DNA of 51,199 nucleotides from positions 1-51,199 of the forward strand of contig NZ_BORP01000010.1 in NCBI RefSeq assembly GCF_018333235.1, in the 5' to 3' direction. Position numbers and translations under genes: made by a program. The notes beneath the pieces were generated by a model that saw nothing but the letters and a program-made list of their open reading frames with translations, was not told the DNA's origin and searched no databases. Shown piece after piece: positions 18,025 through 27,614 of the stretch (within the stretch, counting starts at the first letter, position 1; each line of letters begins with the position of its first letter). Origin of the DNA: Ornithinibacillus bavariensis (GTDB lineage: Bacteria > Bacillota > Bacilli > Bacillales > Amphibacillaceae).

Positions 18025-20274
18025 GTGAAAAAGATGTGGGATAAGTGGAAGAAACGAATTGAAAACTTTATATGGAAGGAAGTGGAAGTGGAAGACGAAC
18101 AAGAATTTTTACAGCAAGAATTCCAAGATTCCGTACAAGACATCAAGACAAGAATGACGTATCAATATCCAAATAATGATTCTTACCATATTCCAGAAAT
18201 CTCTAGCTTAAAGCGGACAGGTAGTCAGCCAAAAATGGATATGGATACTCCTGCATATCTCCGTAAGGGTAAACGACAAGTTGAAAATCAAAAACAAGAA
18301 ACTAGTATACAATCCGATAAACTAGAAGAAACGAAAGTAGAGAAGGAACCGTTTAAACGTACAGACGTACCTTCACCGGTTTATGGATTTCGTAGCCGTA
18401 AGCAACAAAAAGAAGTCGATTTAATACCTGCATTCATGCGTAAGCAGTTAGACTCCCCTTCTGAAGATGTGTCTCTTGGGACGGAAGGGCAAAAGACGCC
18501 AATAATTACTATTACTCAAGAAAATACTGCAGATGAAGAAATACATAGACCAGAGGTACTAGTAGAAAAAAACGGTTATTTAGATGAGTATGAGAGTACC
18601 AATAGTCAACCAATTGATAGCACTCGAGAGAATACTCGGGGTAGACGTGAAGCTGAAAAAGAGAAAACGCAAATGAAGGAACCATTAGATGTAAAGAAAT
18701 CATCTTCATCTAGACTATCTCCTTTCAATGTCATAATGACACCAGAGGATAAACAAAAATTACTTTTTAAATCTGTGGATACAACGCAAAATGTTGATCA
18801 TTCGAGGAAAACTGTTCCGGATGAGAGGCAACATGATCGTACAGATAAAGGGGAACAAGCACAAATACCTTTATATCTCTTAAATGACTCAGAACAGGAA
18901 AACCATAAAAATGACCAATGGATTCTTGAACAGCAGCAATTACTAGAGAAAACGTTAAAGTATTTTCATGTTCGTGCAAAGGTTGTCAATGCTACTCAAG
19001 GGCCAGCTGTAACTCGTTTTGAGGTACAACCAGAATTAGGAGTGAAGGTTAGTAAAGTAAAGAATTTAAGTGATGATTTAAAGCTAAATATGTCTGCAAA
19101 GGATATTCGAATTGAGGCTCCGATCCCTGGTAAAAATACAATAGGTATCGAGGTACCAAATCCGTCCTCGCAAATGGTTAGTCTACAGGAGATAATTGGG
19201 TCCGATACATTTCAATCCAGTTCCTCCCCGTTAACGGTGGCACTCGGCTTGAATATAGAGGGGGCCCCAATTGTAACAAATATTCAAAAGATGCCACACG
19301 GTTTAATTGCAGGTGCTACAGGATCTGGAAAAAGTGTTTGTATCAATACTATTTTGTTAAGCTTAATCTATAAAGCTAGCTATGAGGATGTTAAGTTCTT
19401 GTTAATAGATCCAAAAATGGTAGAGTTATCGCCGTATAATGGGATTCCTCACCTTGTTTCTCCAGTCATAACAGATGTAAAGGCGGCAACAGCTGCTTTA
19501 AAATGGGCTGTTAATGAAATGGAAGAACGCTATGAGCGCTTTGTTCAAGAGGGTGTACGTGATATAGAGCGCTATAACCAAAAGGTAATAAAGCAAAACC
19601 GCATGCATGAAAAAATGCCCTTTATCGTCATCGTCATAGACGAGCTTGCAGATCTTATGATGGTTTCGCCACAGGATGTAGAGGATGCTATTAGCAGAAT
19701 TGCCCAAAAGGCAAGAGCTTGTGGAATTCATCTTCTTTTAGCGACTCAGCGTCCGTCTGTAGATGTATTAACTGGGCTGATTAAAGCAAACATCCCAACG
19801 AGAATAGCCTTTAGTGTATCTTCTCAGGTAGATTCCCGAACTATCATTGATTCAGGTGGCGCCGAAAAGCTATTAGGAAAAGGAGACATGCTATTTATTG
19901 AAAATGGTGCTGGAAAAAGTGTTCGTTTACAAGGACCATTCGTATCGGATGAGGAAATTGAACGTATAACAAGCTATGTTTCTTCGCTTGCTGAACCGAA
20001 TTATTTATTCGAGCAAGAAACATTATTAAAGCAATTTATAGCAGATGAAGAAGAGGATGAATTACTACCAGAAGCCATCCAATTTGTATTTGAACAGGAT
20101 AGTGCAAGTACATCACTTCTACAAAGACATTTTAAAATTGGCTACAATCGTGCAGCTAGATTAATGGACACACTTGAAAATAAAGGTATTATTTCCGGTC
20201 AAAATGGCAGTAAGCCACGAGATGTTTTGATTACAAGAACGGAGTTAGAAGAAATTCTTGATATGGGTCTTTAG
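18025..20274 (+). CDS. sftA: DNA translocase SftA (FtsK/SpoIIIE family)
   Basis: About 749 residues. There are no membrane helices, which distinguishes SftA from SpoIIIE. A long charged, low-complexity linker (about 1-290) is followed by the motor. Walker A is GATGSGKSVC near residue 430, Walker B is IVIVIDELADLM, and LLATQRPSVDVLTGLIKANIP is the FtsK signature. A C-terminal winged-helix gamma domain reads DNA orientation. It helps clear chromosome arms from the closing septum. The frame is open back to 17821 inside ytpR; GTG 18025, five bases after GGAAAG, or ATG 18034 are the likely starts. Confidence 0.9.
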   Translation: MKKMWDKWKKRIENFIWKEVEVEDEQEFLQQEFQDSVQDIKTRMTYQYPNNDSYHIPEISSLKRTGSQPKMDMDTPAYLRKGKRQVENQKQETSIQSDKLEETKVEKEPFKRTDVPSPVYGFRSRKQQKEVDLIPAFMRKQLDSPSEDVSLGTEGQKTPIITITQENTADEEIHRPEVLVEKNGYLDEYESTNSQPIDSTRENTRGRREAEKEKTQMKEPLDVKKSSSSRLSPFNVIMTPEDKQKLLFKSVDTTQNVDHSRKTVPDERQHDRTDKGEQAQIPLYLLNDSEQENHKNDQWILEQQQLLEKTLKYFHVRAKVVNATQGPAVTRFEVQPELGVKVSKVKNLSDDLKLNMSAKDIRIEAPIPGKNTIGIEVPNPSSQMVSLQEIIGSDTFQSSSSPLTVALGLNIEGAPIVTNIQKMPHGLIAGATGSGKSVCINTILLSLIYKASYEDVKFLLIDPKMVELSPYNGIPHLVSPVITDVKAATAALKWAVNEMEERYERFVQEGVRDIERYNQKVIKQNRMHEKMPFIVIVIDELADLMMVSPQDVEDAISRIAQKARACGIHLLLATQRPSVDVLTGLIKANIPTRIAFSVSSQVDSRTIIDSGGAEKLLGKGDMLFIENGAGKSVRLQGPFVSDEEIERITSYVSSLAEPNYLFEQETLLKQFIADEEEDELLPEAIQFVFEQDSASTSLLQRHFKIGYNRAARLMDTLENKGIISGQNGSKPRDVLITRTELEEILDMGL

Positions 20275-20347
20275 GATTTTTACCTTGTTAAAACAGTAGC
20301 CTGGCTATATGATATAGAAGGAATATCTGATTCATAAGGAGAAAATA

Positions 20348-21490
20348 ATGAAAGAGATAGAACAAAAGCTTAATGGGGAAATTGACCGATTAACCAATAA
20401 AACGTTTAAATTTGATGAGAGAATTAAAGAAGGGTGGTTTTCAGCAGTATATTTCCTTAAGACAAAGGAAATTGTTGAAAAGAAGCTTCCAAACAATCAA
20501 GTGACAATGCAATTTTTTCAGAAGAATGATGCCGTACTCTGTGGAACTGATGAGGCTATTGCCTTAGTCCATACATTTGCTGATCATCCAGAAACCTTGG
20601 AAATATACTCCTTGAAGGATGGGGATAAAATAAGTCCATTTGAAACTGTATTAACTATTACAGGTTCCTATCAGCAATTTGGTTATTTAGAGGGTATTAT
20701 TGATGGGATATTGGCAAGAAGAACATCAGTCGCTACAAATGTATATAATGTAGTAAAAGCGGCTAAATCGTCTGGCAAAGAAAAACCTGTTATTTTCATG
20801 GGAGACAGAGATGATCATTATACGACACAAGCTGGAGATGGATATGCTGCATTTATTGGTGGTTCTACTGCTCAAGCAACTCACGCTATGAATGAGTGGT
20901 GGGGAAAAGAAGGTATGGGAACGATGCCACATGCTATGATCCAAATGTTTAAAGGTGATATTGTAGCGGCACTTCAGGCATATCATGAGGTTTTCCCAGA
21001 AGATGAGCTAGTAGCACTTGTTGATTATAATAATGATGTCATTACCGACTCGTTAAAAGCAGCGCGTGCATTTGGTAAGAAGCTTAAAGGTGTCCGGTTG
21101 GATACTTCTAATACGCTAGTAGATAAATATTTCTTAAGAAATCATCATTTGATGGGTTCCTTTGATCCACGTGGAGTTAATCCAGAATTAGTTTTTGCAC
21201 TTCGCAAGGCACTTGATGAAAATGGTTTTCAGCATGTTGAAATTGTTGTTACGGGTGGTTTCACAGAGGAAAAAATTCGTTATTTTGAATCTTTAGGAGT
21301 ACCAGTTAATACTTACGGTGTTGGGAGAAGCCTATTGAAAATGGGAATTGGCTTCACTGGTGATAATGTATTGCTCAACGGCTCTCCAGAGGCGAAAGAG
21401 GGACGGCGTTATCGTCCAAACCCAAGATTAGAAAAAGTTGAATACCATGCTAATCAGCATGATAGAATAATTATTGACACAACTAAATGA
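20348..21490 (+). CDS. nicotinate phosphoribosyltransferase-like protein
   Basis: A 380-residue type II phosphoribosyltransferase-like protein. Conserved pieces are FSAVYFLKT near the start, ILARRTSVATNVY, FIGGSTAQATHAM, LDTSNTLVDKY, VVTGGFTEEKI and a phosphate-binding VNTYGVGRSLL. The likely reaction is nicotinate plus PRPP to nicotinate mononucleotide (NAD salvage); quinolinate as substrate cannot be excluded. It is shorter than the usual bacterial PncB of about 490 residues. AAGGAG lies seven bases before ATG. It lies between sftA and murC, a gene I do not expect at this place in B. subtilis. Confidence 0.82.
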   Translation: MKEIEQKLNGEIDRLTNKTFKFDERIKEGWFSAVYFLKTKEIVEKKLPNNQVTMQFFQKNDAVLCGTDEAIALVHTFADHPETLEIYSLKDGDKISPFETVLTITGSYQQFGYLEGIIDGILARRTSVATNVYNVVKAAKSSGKEKPVIFMGDRDDHYTTQAGDGYAAFIGGSTAQATHAMNEWWGKEGMGTMPHAMIQMFKGDIVAALQAYHEVFPEDELVALVDYNNDVITDSLKAARAFGKKLKGVRLDTSNTLVDKYFLRNHHLMGSFDPRGVNPELVFALRKALDENGFQHVEIVVTGGFTEEKIRYFESLGVPVNTYGVGRSLLKMGIGFTGDNVLLNGSPEAKEGRRYRPNPRLEKVEYHANQHDRIIIDTTK

Positions 21491-21583
21491 CTATTTCATT
21501 GAAAGATAAGATTTGTTATAATTACTTATTGATTGTTGTATTAACAATTGATAGTTAGAGGCTGCCTAAGTGCTGATGCCAAA

Positions 21584-21607
21584 AGGAAGGTACATATGTA
21601 CCGTCCT
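21584..21607. promoter_or_regulatory. 24-bp dyad in front of murC
   Basis: Core GGTACATATGTACC (21589-21602) is a perfect palindrome. It extends to 24 bp with AGGA and TCCT arms and one mismatched pair. It has no T run, so it is not a terminator. It lies about 27 bases before the murC start, where a regulator or a leader hairpin could act. Confidence 0.45.
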
Positions 21608-21633
21608 ACACATATAGTTGGAGGTTCTTTTAT

Positions 21634-22941
21634 ATGACAACTTACCATTTTATTGGTATAAAGGGTACAGGAATGAGCGCGCTTGCTCAGATTCTACGTG
21701 ATTCTGGTGAACAAGTACAAGGCTCAGATGTGGAAAAGAGATTTTTTACACAAGAGGCCCTAGAGAATAAAAACATACCGATATATTCATTCGCAAAAGA
21801 AAATATAACAGAGGGTTTAACAATTATTGCAGGGAATGCATACCCAGATGAACATGTGGAAATTCAAGAGGCAAAACGTCTTGGCTTACCATTTTATCGA
21901 TACCATGAATTTTTAGGTGAGTGGTTAAAACAATATAAGAGTATTGCAGTGACAGGAGCACATGGAAAAACCTCTACAACAGGCTTGTTAGCACATGTAT
22001 TAGAATCCGTTTTTCCAATCTCCTATTTAATAGGTGACGGTACTGGGAAAGGGCATGTAGATAGCAATTACTTTGTGTTTGAAGCATGTGAATATCGAAG
22101 ACACTTTTTAGCTTACGAACCAGACTATGCTATTATGACGAATATTGATTTCGATCATCCAGATTATTTTTCTAGTATTAATGATGTGTTTGATGCATTT
22201 CAATCCATGGCAGATAACGTGAAAAAAGGTATTATTGCCTGTGGTGATGATGAAAAACTGCAGCAAATACAAACAAAAGTACCTGTTGTCTATTATGGAT
22301 TTTTACCTACCAATGATTTCCAAGCCCAGAATGTTAGAGAAACAGATCATGGAACTGAATTTGATGTGTTTGTTCGAAACACATTTTACGATACTTTTAC
22401 TATTCCGATGTATGGAAATCATCATGTATTGAATGCTTTAGCAGTTATTGCTATTTGCCATTACGAGGGATTATCAGCAGAAGACATGAAGAATATTAGT
22501 ACATTCAAAGGTGTTAAACGTCGCTTTACCGAGAAGAAAGTTAATGATCAAATTATAATTGATGATTATGCTCACCATCCTCGTGAGATTAATGCTACCA
22601 TCGAATCAGCACGTAAAAAATATCCAGAAAAGAAGGTAGTAGCTATCTTCCAGCCACACACCTTTACTCGTACAAAGACATTTTTACAGGAGTTTGCTGA
22701 TAGTTTAAAGGGTGCGGATGCAGTTTATCTTTGTGATATATTCGGTTCTGCTAGAGAAGAAAGTGGACAATTAACAATTTATGATCTTCAGAAACTAATT
22801 CAAGATAGTCAAGTACTTCAATTGGAGAATATTGCCGAATTAAGTAAGTATCATGATAGTGTGTTAGTTTTTATGGGGGCAGGAGATATACAAAAGTTCC
22901 AGAAAGCATATGAAGGAACACTTTCTCCAAATCAGCTATAA
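21634..22941 (+). CDS. murC: UDP-N-acetylmuramate-L-alanine ligase
   Basis: A 435-residue Mur ligase adding the first amino acid of the peptidoglycan stem. [11 protein letters not shown] opens the UDP-binding domain, [10 protein letters not shown] (about 107-116) is the ATP loop, [10 protein letters not shown] and [11 protein letters not shown] are Mur signatures, and [10 protein letters not shown] and FQPHTFTRT belong to the C-terminal domain. GGAGG lies nine bases before ATG. The position before ytxGH matches B. subtilis. A strong terminator follows. Confidence 0.96.
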   Translation: MTTYHFIGIKGTGMSALAQILRDSGEQVQGSDVEKRFFTQEALENKNIPIYSFAKENITEGLTIIAGNAYPDEHVEIQEAKRLGLPFYRYHEFLGEWLKQYKSIAVTGAHGKTSTTGLLAHVLESVFPISYLIGDGTGKGHVDSNYFVFEACEYRRHFLAYEPDYAIMTNIDFDHPDYFSSINDVFDAFQSMADNVKKGIIACGDDEKLQQIQTKVPVVYYGFLPTNDFQAQNVRETDHGTEFDVFVRNTFYDTFTIPMYGNHHVLNALAVIAICHYEGLSAEDMKNISTFKGVKRRFTEKKVNDQIIIDDYAHHPREINATIESARKKYPEKKVVAIFQPHTFTRTKTFLQEFADSLKGADAVYLCDIFGSAREESGQLTIYDLQKLIQDSQVLQLENIAELSKYHDSVLVFMGAGDIQKFQKAYEGTLSPNQL

Positions 22942-22953
22942 AAAATACTAACT

Positions 22954-22996
22954 AAAGGCCTGTTACGAGCTATAAGCTGTGACAGGCCTTTTTTGT
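22954..22996 (+). terminator. terminator after murC
   Basis: AAAGGCCTGT and ACAGGCCTTT form a perfect 10-bp stem, followed by T6. Confidence 0.9.
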
Positions 22997-23126
22997 GATG
23001 TATAACTTTCGAAGCTCGGGTCTTATGTTGATAATTGGTAATGTTTTCTACTTTTTATTCGAAATTTATGATAGAAAAGCCTATAATGGTGATATACTAA
23101 TAAAGAATTGTTTTTACAATGCCAAT

Positions 23127-23152
23127 GTTTAAATGTCGAATTATTAGGGAAA
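23127..23152 (+). promoter_or_regulatory. candidate sigma-B promoter for ytxGH
   Basis: GTTTAA (23127-23132), 14 bases, then GGGAAA (23147-23152) fits the general-stress sigma-B pattern (GTTTAA, 12-15 bases, GGGTAT-like). It lies about 70 bases before ytxG. The ytxGHJ operon of B. subtilis is known to be under sigma-B control. Confidence 0.55.
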
Positions 23153-23218
23153 GTGTTAATAAACAAGCACTTGCATATTGGCAATTCACAAGTTACCAAG
23201 AAAGGAATGGTCGTCGTT

Positions 23219-23620
23219 ATGGAAATTTTGTTATACATTGCTGCAATCATTGCTGCCGTTGCTTTTGCAGTGCTAGTAATATACTTAGCAATGACATTAA
23301 AGGCATCAACAAGAACATTAAATAATGTGGCAAATACGTTAGAAGGCTTAGAAAAGCAACTTGAAGGAATTACTTCTGAGACAACACAGCTCCTGCATAA
23401 GACAAACAAACTTGCTGATGATTTCAGTCAAAAAACGGCAAAGTTGGATGGTTTATTTGATGGTGCAAAAGGTATCGGCGAAACAGTACAAGATCTTAAT
23501 CTAACATTAAAACAATTTTCCTCAAGTATTTCCAGGGCAGCTGCTGAAAATCAGGATAAGGCGTCTCAAGCCGTAACATGGGGTGCTGCTCTATTTGATT
23601 TAATTAAAAAGAGAAAATAA
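23219..23620 (+). CDS. ytxG: YtxG, DUF948 membrane-anchored stress protein
   Basis: About 133 residues. The N-terminal helix MEILLYIAAIIAAVAFAVLV anchors it, and the rest (about 35-130) is a heptad-rich coiled coil. DUF948 proteins of this type are general-stress products in B. subtilis. The frame is open to 23108, but ATG 23219 is the first that leaves room for AAAGGA and starts at the anchor. It is followed by ytxH after 15 bases. Confidence 0.85.
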   Translation: MEILLYIAAIIAAVAFAVLVIYLAMTLKASTRTLNNVANTLEGLEKQLEGITSETTQLLHKTNKLADDFSQKTAKLDGLFDGAKGIGETVQDLNLTLKQFSSSISRAAAENQDKASQAVTWGAALFDLIKKRK

Positions 23621-23635
23621 TAGGGAGGAATTATC

Positions 23636-23959
23636 ATGGCAGATAATAATGGAAGAGATTTCATAATAGGCACGATAATTGGTGCAGCAGTAGGAGCGAG
23701 CTTAGCACTGTTATTTGCACCTAAATCTGGTAAAGAGTTACGTAGTGATATAAACCAAGGTGCTATGCAGGTAAAGGAACGTGCAACAGAATGGAAGGAT
23801 ATCGCTCAAGCAAAAGGACTTGAGTGGAAAGATATTGCACAATCTAAAAGTCAGGAATGGCTAGATATTGCTACACAAAAAGGTTCACAATTAAAAGAGA
23901 AGACCCAACATGTTACTTCCAATGTTCAAGCAAAAATTCAGGATATTCGAGAACGCTAG
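23636..23959 (+). CDS. ytxH: YtxH-family stress protein with 11-residue repeats
   Basis: A 107-residue protein. A glycine-rich hydrophobic helix (8-28: FIIGTIIGAAVGASLALLF) is followed by the APKSGKELR signature of the YtxH family. Residues 51-82 hold three tandem 11-residue units of the form EWKDIAQxK, giving an amphipathic helix reminiscent of LEA-type stress proteins. GGGAGGA lies six bases before ATG. It is the last gene of the pair; no ytxJ follows, unlike the B. subtilis operon. Confidence 0.88.
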   Translation: MADNNGRDFIIGTIIGAAVGASLALLFAPKSGKELRSDINQGAMQVKERATEWKDIAQAKGLEWKDIAQSKSQEWLDIATQKGSQLKEKTQHVTSNVQAKIQDIRER

Positions 23960-24015
23960 AATTCATTCGATGAATAAGCGCAGATGGAAAGATCCGAATA
24001 TAAAATTAGGATTTA

Positions 24016-24054
24016 AAAAAAGCTGTAGCTAAGATAAAAAGGCTACAGCTTTTT
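24016..24054. terminator. bidirectional terminator between ytxH and the FtsA-like gene
   Basis: AAAAAGCTGTAGC and GCTACAGCTTTTT form a perfect 13-bp stem. It ends three bases before the stop codon of the convergent gene. Confidence 0.9.
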
Positions 24055-24056
24055 CT

Positions 24057-26186
24057 TTAGTTCCAAATAATCGCTAACCTATCTCCAGCTTCAATTGGTT
24101 CATAGAAGGTAGTGGGGAGATCATTTTTTGACAGAGTGAATTTGCCATTCGCCTGGGTTAGATCAATATCCACATATCTGAAAACATCCTGAAAAATAAA
24201 CATTTCCTGTTTTTTCTCTTCTAATGATAAACGATCGTTCGGGTAGAGAATAGTATCTTCGGTTAAAATCACATTATTTCTTTTAATAGCAACCTTTGGC
24301 TGTTTCATGGTAATCTTTTCATGGTTAAATGAAACATGCAACTCGGTATATAAATCAATTTGGAGCTTTTCAATAACCTCTTTCACTGTAACTGTATTAT
24401 CTGTAGTGATACGCAGATCATCATTGGCTCTTAATTTATATTCAAGACTTGTAGCCTTACCATTGACAGTTAATGTTGACTCAGCTAATCCGAGATTTAC
24501 CGGTTTATTGTTGACGAAAACAATGAACTCCTCATTCGTCGGGAGCTTTATTCCACTTATTGAAGATAGAAATTCCTTAATAGTTTTTGGTGTAGTAAGT
24601 ACTATCTCATCTCTGTCACATACCATATATTCTTTTTGTTGTAGACTGTTGTTTACGTAGTATTGAGTTTTCAATTCATACGGTTTTCCATTAAAATGAA
24701 TTACTATGGTAGGGACTTCACCAATTAATTCCTCCAACGTAAGTGTTGGTTGTTCGCCGTCCATACCTTTCTTAATTACAATTTCATCTCCATTTTGGAT
24801 GGTTGTGTCAACAGTAGCTTGTTCTTGATTTAATAAAAGGGTAGGTGCTTTACCGAAATTACCTGGTAAGGTAATCTGCTTTCCATTCAGGGTAATGACT
24901 TTAGCTAATCCAGGCTTTCCATATAATTTATTTATTTCAATTCCAGCATGCACTAAGCAATCTCCGATGGTTAATTGCTTCATCTCAAACATGCGAATTA
25001 CTTTTTGATTAACCTTAACCGATATATAATGTACTGGATTCTGTTTTGCAGCTATAGCAATACCAATTGGGGTCACAAAATCTGGCCCTTGTGGTAGGTT
25101 TTCTGTCTTATCTAGTGATTGAATAGCTTGGATATCCCGTATAGCAACACGGTTCTCGGGGAGCTGTAGTTTATTTGCCAGCCTTTTGGTGAACTCTGGA
25201 GTTTGACTCCCACCCCCAATAAGCATCACCGCTTTTGGTTGTGCTCCGTTCAGTCGTAATATTTCCTCGGAAATAGAGGATGCCAATTTATTAATGCTAT
25301 CATCAACACGTTGAACTAAGTCTTCATAAGTAATCGTAGACTCAAAACCTAAAATATCAGCTACAATTGCTTTTCCAGTGTTTACAATTGTCCGTTTTGT
25401 TTCCTCTGCTAAGGGGAAATCTAGCAAGTACTGATCGCTAACCGCTTCTGTAATTTCATCACCAGCAATCGGTACCATTCCGTAAGCACTAATTGTTCCA
25501 CTATTCGTAATAGCAATATCACTAGTTCCAGCACCAATATCAACTAATGCAACATTTAGTCGTCTCATCGATTCAGGTATCAGTACTTGAATGGCAGCAA
25601 TTGGTTCTAATGTTAATGCTTCCATTTCTAAACCAGCTCTATTTAATGCAGAAATTAATGATTCCACTACAACCTTTGGTAAGAAGGTCGCAATTACTTC
25701 TACAGTGGCAGTTTGCCCACTTTGGTCAATAAGTGAACCAATGTTCTCTTCATCAATTTTATAGTACAAGACAGAATAACCTACACAATAATAATTAGAA
25801 AAATCACTTGCAGATTCTGAAGCTACTTTTAATTGTGCTGTATGTACCGCACTTAATTCTAAATGTTTTATGGTTTCAAAGTCACTTATAGGCTTTTGAT
25901 TCAGCTCTATCGTTGCTTGAGATACGACTGTTTTTAAGGATCTACCAGCAGCTGCCACACAAACCTTATGTAATGTTCCAGAATTTTTTTCAAGGGATTC
26001 CTTTACTTCCCGAATAATCTCTGCTACTTCCACAACGTTGTGAATTTGTCCATCAAGCATGGACCTGACCTTATGTTCTTTGACACAATAGTCAATTAAT
26101 GTATAATTCGAACCATGCTCTTCTAATAGAATCCCGGTAACGGAACGTGTACCAATGTCTAATGCAAATATAGGTTCGTTTTTCAT
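24057..26186 (-). CDS. FtsA/PilM-like ATPase with long beta-grasp-like tail
   Basis: A 709-residue protein of the actin/Hsp70/FtsA fold. Phosphate loops are DIGTRS (10-15) and DIGAGTSD (216-223), and the adenosine loop is IGGGS (323-327). An SHS2-like insertion occupies about 85-165. After the ATPase (ending near 382) comes a 325-residue tail of repeated units with strand, short turn NG or NN, strand, then a final GD or ND plus hydrophobic strand (NGDEIVI, RDEIVL, NDDLRI, NDRLSL, GDRLAI), like ubiquitin/ThiS-type beta-grasp domains. FtsA itself is about 420 residues and lacks this tail. Function is unknown; scaffold or pilus-like assembly is inferred. GGGGGA lies before ATG. Confidence 0.8.
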   Translation of the reverse strand: MKNEPIFALDIGTRSVTGILLEEHGSNYTLIDYCVKEHKVRSMLDGQIHNVVEVAEIIREVKESLEKNSGTLHKVCVAAAGRSLKTVVSQATIELNQKPISDFETIKHLELSAVHTAQLKVASESASDFSNYYCVGYSVLYYKIDEENIGSLIDQSGQTATVEVIATFLPKVVVESLISALNRAGLEMEALTLEPIAAIQVLIPESMRRLNVALVDIGAGTSDIAITNSGTISAYGMVPIAGDEITEAVSDQYLLDFPLAEETKRTIVNTGKAIVADILGFESTITYEDLVQRVDDSINKLASSISEEILRLNGAQPKAVMLIGGGSQTPEFTKRLANKLQLPENRVAIRDIQAIQSLDKTENLPQGPDFVTPIGIAIAAKQNPVHYISVKVNQKVIRMFEMKQLTIGDCLVHAGIEINKLYGKPGLAKVITLNGKQITLPGNFGKAPTLLLNQEQATVDTTIQNGDEIVIKKGMDGEQPTLTLEELIGEVPTIVIHFNGKPYELKTQYYVNNSLQQKEYMVCDRDEIVLTTPKTIKEFLSSISGIKLPTNEEFIVFVNNKPVNLGLAESTLTVNGKATSLEYKLRANDDLRITTDNTVTVKEVIEKLQIDLYTELHVSFNHEKITMKQPKVAIKRNNVILTEDTILYPNDRLSLEEKKQEMFIFQDVFRYVDIDLTQANGKFTLSKNDLPTTFYEPIEAGDRLAIIWN

Positions 26187-26261
26187 CTGTTTATCCCCCC
26201 AAAGTCAAACGCTAAATATCCACTGACTAACTATTTTACTATTCTTTATTATAACTGAAAG

Positions 26262-26290
26262 ATGACAAAGAGAAAATTATTCGCTATAAT
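26262..26290 (+). promoter_or_regulatory. candidate sigma-A promoter of aroA
   Basis: ATGACA (26262-26267), a 17-base spacer, then TATAAT (26285-26290), about 60 bases before the aroA start. Confidence 0.6.
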
Positions 26291-26351
26291 TGTGTCACAT
26301 TATGTAAAATAATGTTTGATAATGTTTTCTTTCCGTTCAGGAGGCTTTAAT

Positions 26352-27437
26352 ATGAAATTCAATGAGTTAGACCAGTTACGTGAACGTCTTGATGACGTGA
26401 ATTTACAATTGCTAGAGCTTGTGAATTTACGAGCAGCTATTGTAAAACAAATTGGTCAAATTAAGAATAAGCAAGGTATGAATAGATTTGATCCAGTGCG
26501 TGAGAGACAAATGCTTGATCAGCTGATAAAATTTAATAATGGTCCTTTTGAAAATTCTACCATTGAGCATATCTTCAAGGAAATATTCAAGGCGGGTCTT
26601 GAGCTAATAGAGGACGACGATCGAAAAGAACTTTTAGTGTCTAGAAAAAGAAAACCAGAAAACACGGTTATTGATATTAATGGAGAATTGATCGGGGAAG
26701 GGAAGGTTCATTTTGTAATGGGACCTTGTGCTGTCGAAACCTATGAACAAGTGAAAGAAGTTGCTCAAGCTGTCAAAAGCAAAGGAATAAAACTTTTCCG
26801 TGGTGGAGCATTTAAACCGCGTACATCTCCTTATGATTTTCAAGGGCTTGGAATAGAGGGTTTACAGATTCTTCGGCAGGTTGCTAATGAGTTTGATTTA
26901 GCAGTTGTAAGTGAAATTGTAAATCCAGCACATATTGAAGAAGCATTAGAGTATGTAGATGTGATTCAAATTGGTGCTAGAAATATGCAAAACTTTGAGC
27001 TGTTAAAAGCTGCAGGTGAGGTGAACAAGCCTGTTCTCTTAAAGCGTGGTCTATCTGCAACTATCTCTGAATTTATAAATGCTGCAGAATATATCATTTC
27101 AAGAGGTAATGGTAATATTATACTTTGTGAAAGAGGAATCAGAACCTATGAGACGGCAACAAGAAATACGTTAGACATTTCTGCAGTGCCAATTCTAAAA
27201 AAGGAAACTCATTTACCTGTAATGGTTGATGTTACCCATTCTACTGGAAGACGTGATTTACTCATTCCTACTGCAAGGGCAGCAATCGCAATCGGTGCTG
27301 ATGGTGTTATGGCAGAGGTACATCCAGACCCTGCTGTTGCCTTATCGGATTCTTTACAACAGATGGATATTCCAACCTTTAATCATTTCATTGACGAAAT
27401 GTCGAATTTTGCTGCAACGATTCATAGTTATGAATAA
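26352..27437 (+). CDS. aroA: bifunctional chorismate mutase / DAHP synthase
   Basis: About 361 residues. The N-terminal AroQ-type chorismate mutase (1-85) has [19 protein letters not shown]. The DAHP synthase (about 95-361) has [41 protein letters not shown] and [10 protein letters not shown], all typical of the type I-beta enzymes. It makes DAHP, the first step of the shikimate pathway, with the mutase domain acting as allosteric sensor in B. subtilis AroA. CAGGAGG lies before ATG 26352; the frame is open to 26316. Confidence 0.95.
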   Translation: MKFNELDQLRERLDDVNLQLLELVNLRAAIVKQIGQIKNKQGMNRFDPVRERQMLDQLIKFNNGPFENSTIEHIFKEIFKAGLELIEDDDRKELLVSRKRKPENTVIDINGELIGEGKVHFVMGPCAVETYEQVKEVAQAVKSKGIKLFRGGAFKPRTSPYDFQGLGIEGLQILRQVANEFDLAVVSEIVNPAHIEEALEYVDVIQIGARNMQNFELLKAAGEVNKPVLLKRGLSATISEFINAAEYIISRGNGNIILCERGIRTYETATRNTLDISAVPILKKETHLPVMVDVTHSTGRRDLLIPTARAAIAIGADGVMAEVHPDPAVALSDSLQQMDIPTFNHFIDEMSNFAATIHSYE

Positions 27438-27442
27438 ATAGT

Positions 27443-27475
27443 GGCATTCCCCTTGTACAGGTGGGATGCTTTTTG
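27443..27475 (+). terminator. terminator after aroA
   Basis: GGCATTCCC and GGGATGC pair around a short loop, followed by TTTTT. Confidence 0.75.
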
Positions 27476-27614
27476 CTATTTTCCATCAAATTTTGCTTAG
27501 AAGAAGTTCCATTTAAATGATAAATATTTTTGTATTTTTTTACATGGTAGAGTATGATAATTAATAGTTATTGCGTATCTTATATGATAGAACGGATTAG
27601 AGGAGGTAATGGTT

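Noticed and set aside
24057-26186. Calling this gene ftsA
   Set aside because: The ATPase core fits, but length, tail and lack of ftsZ or division genes beside it argue for a distinct paralogue.
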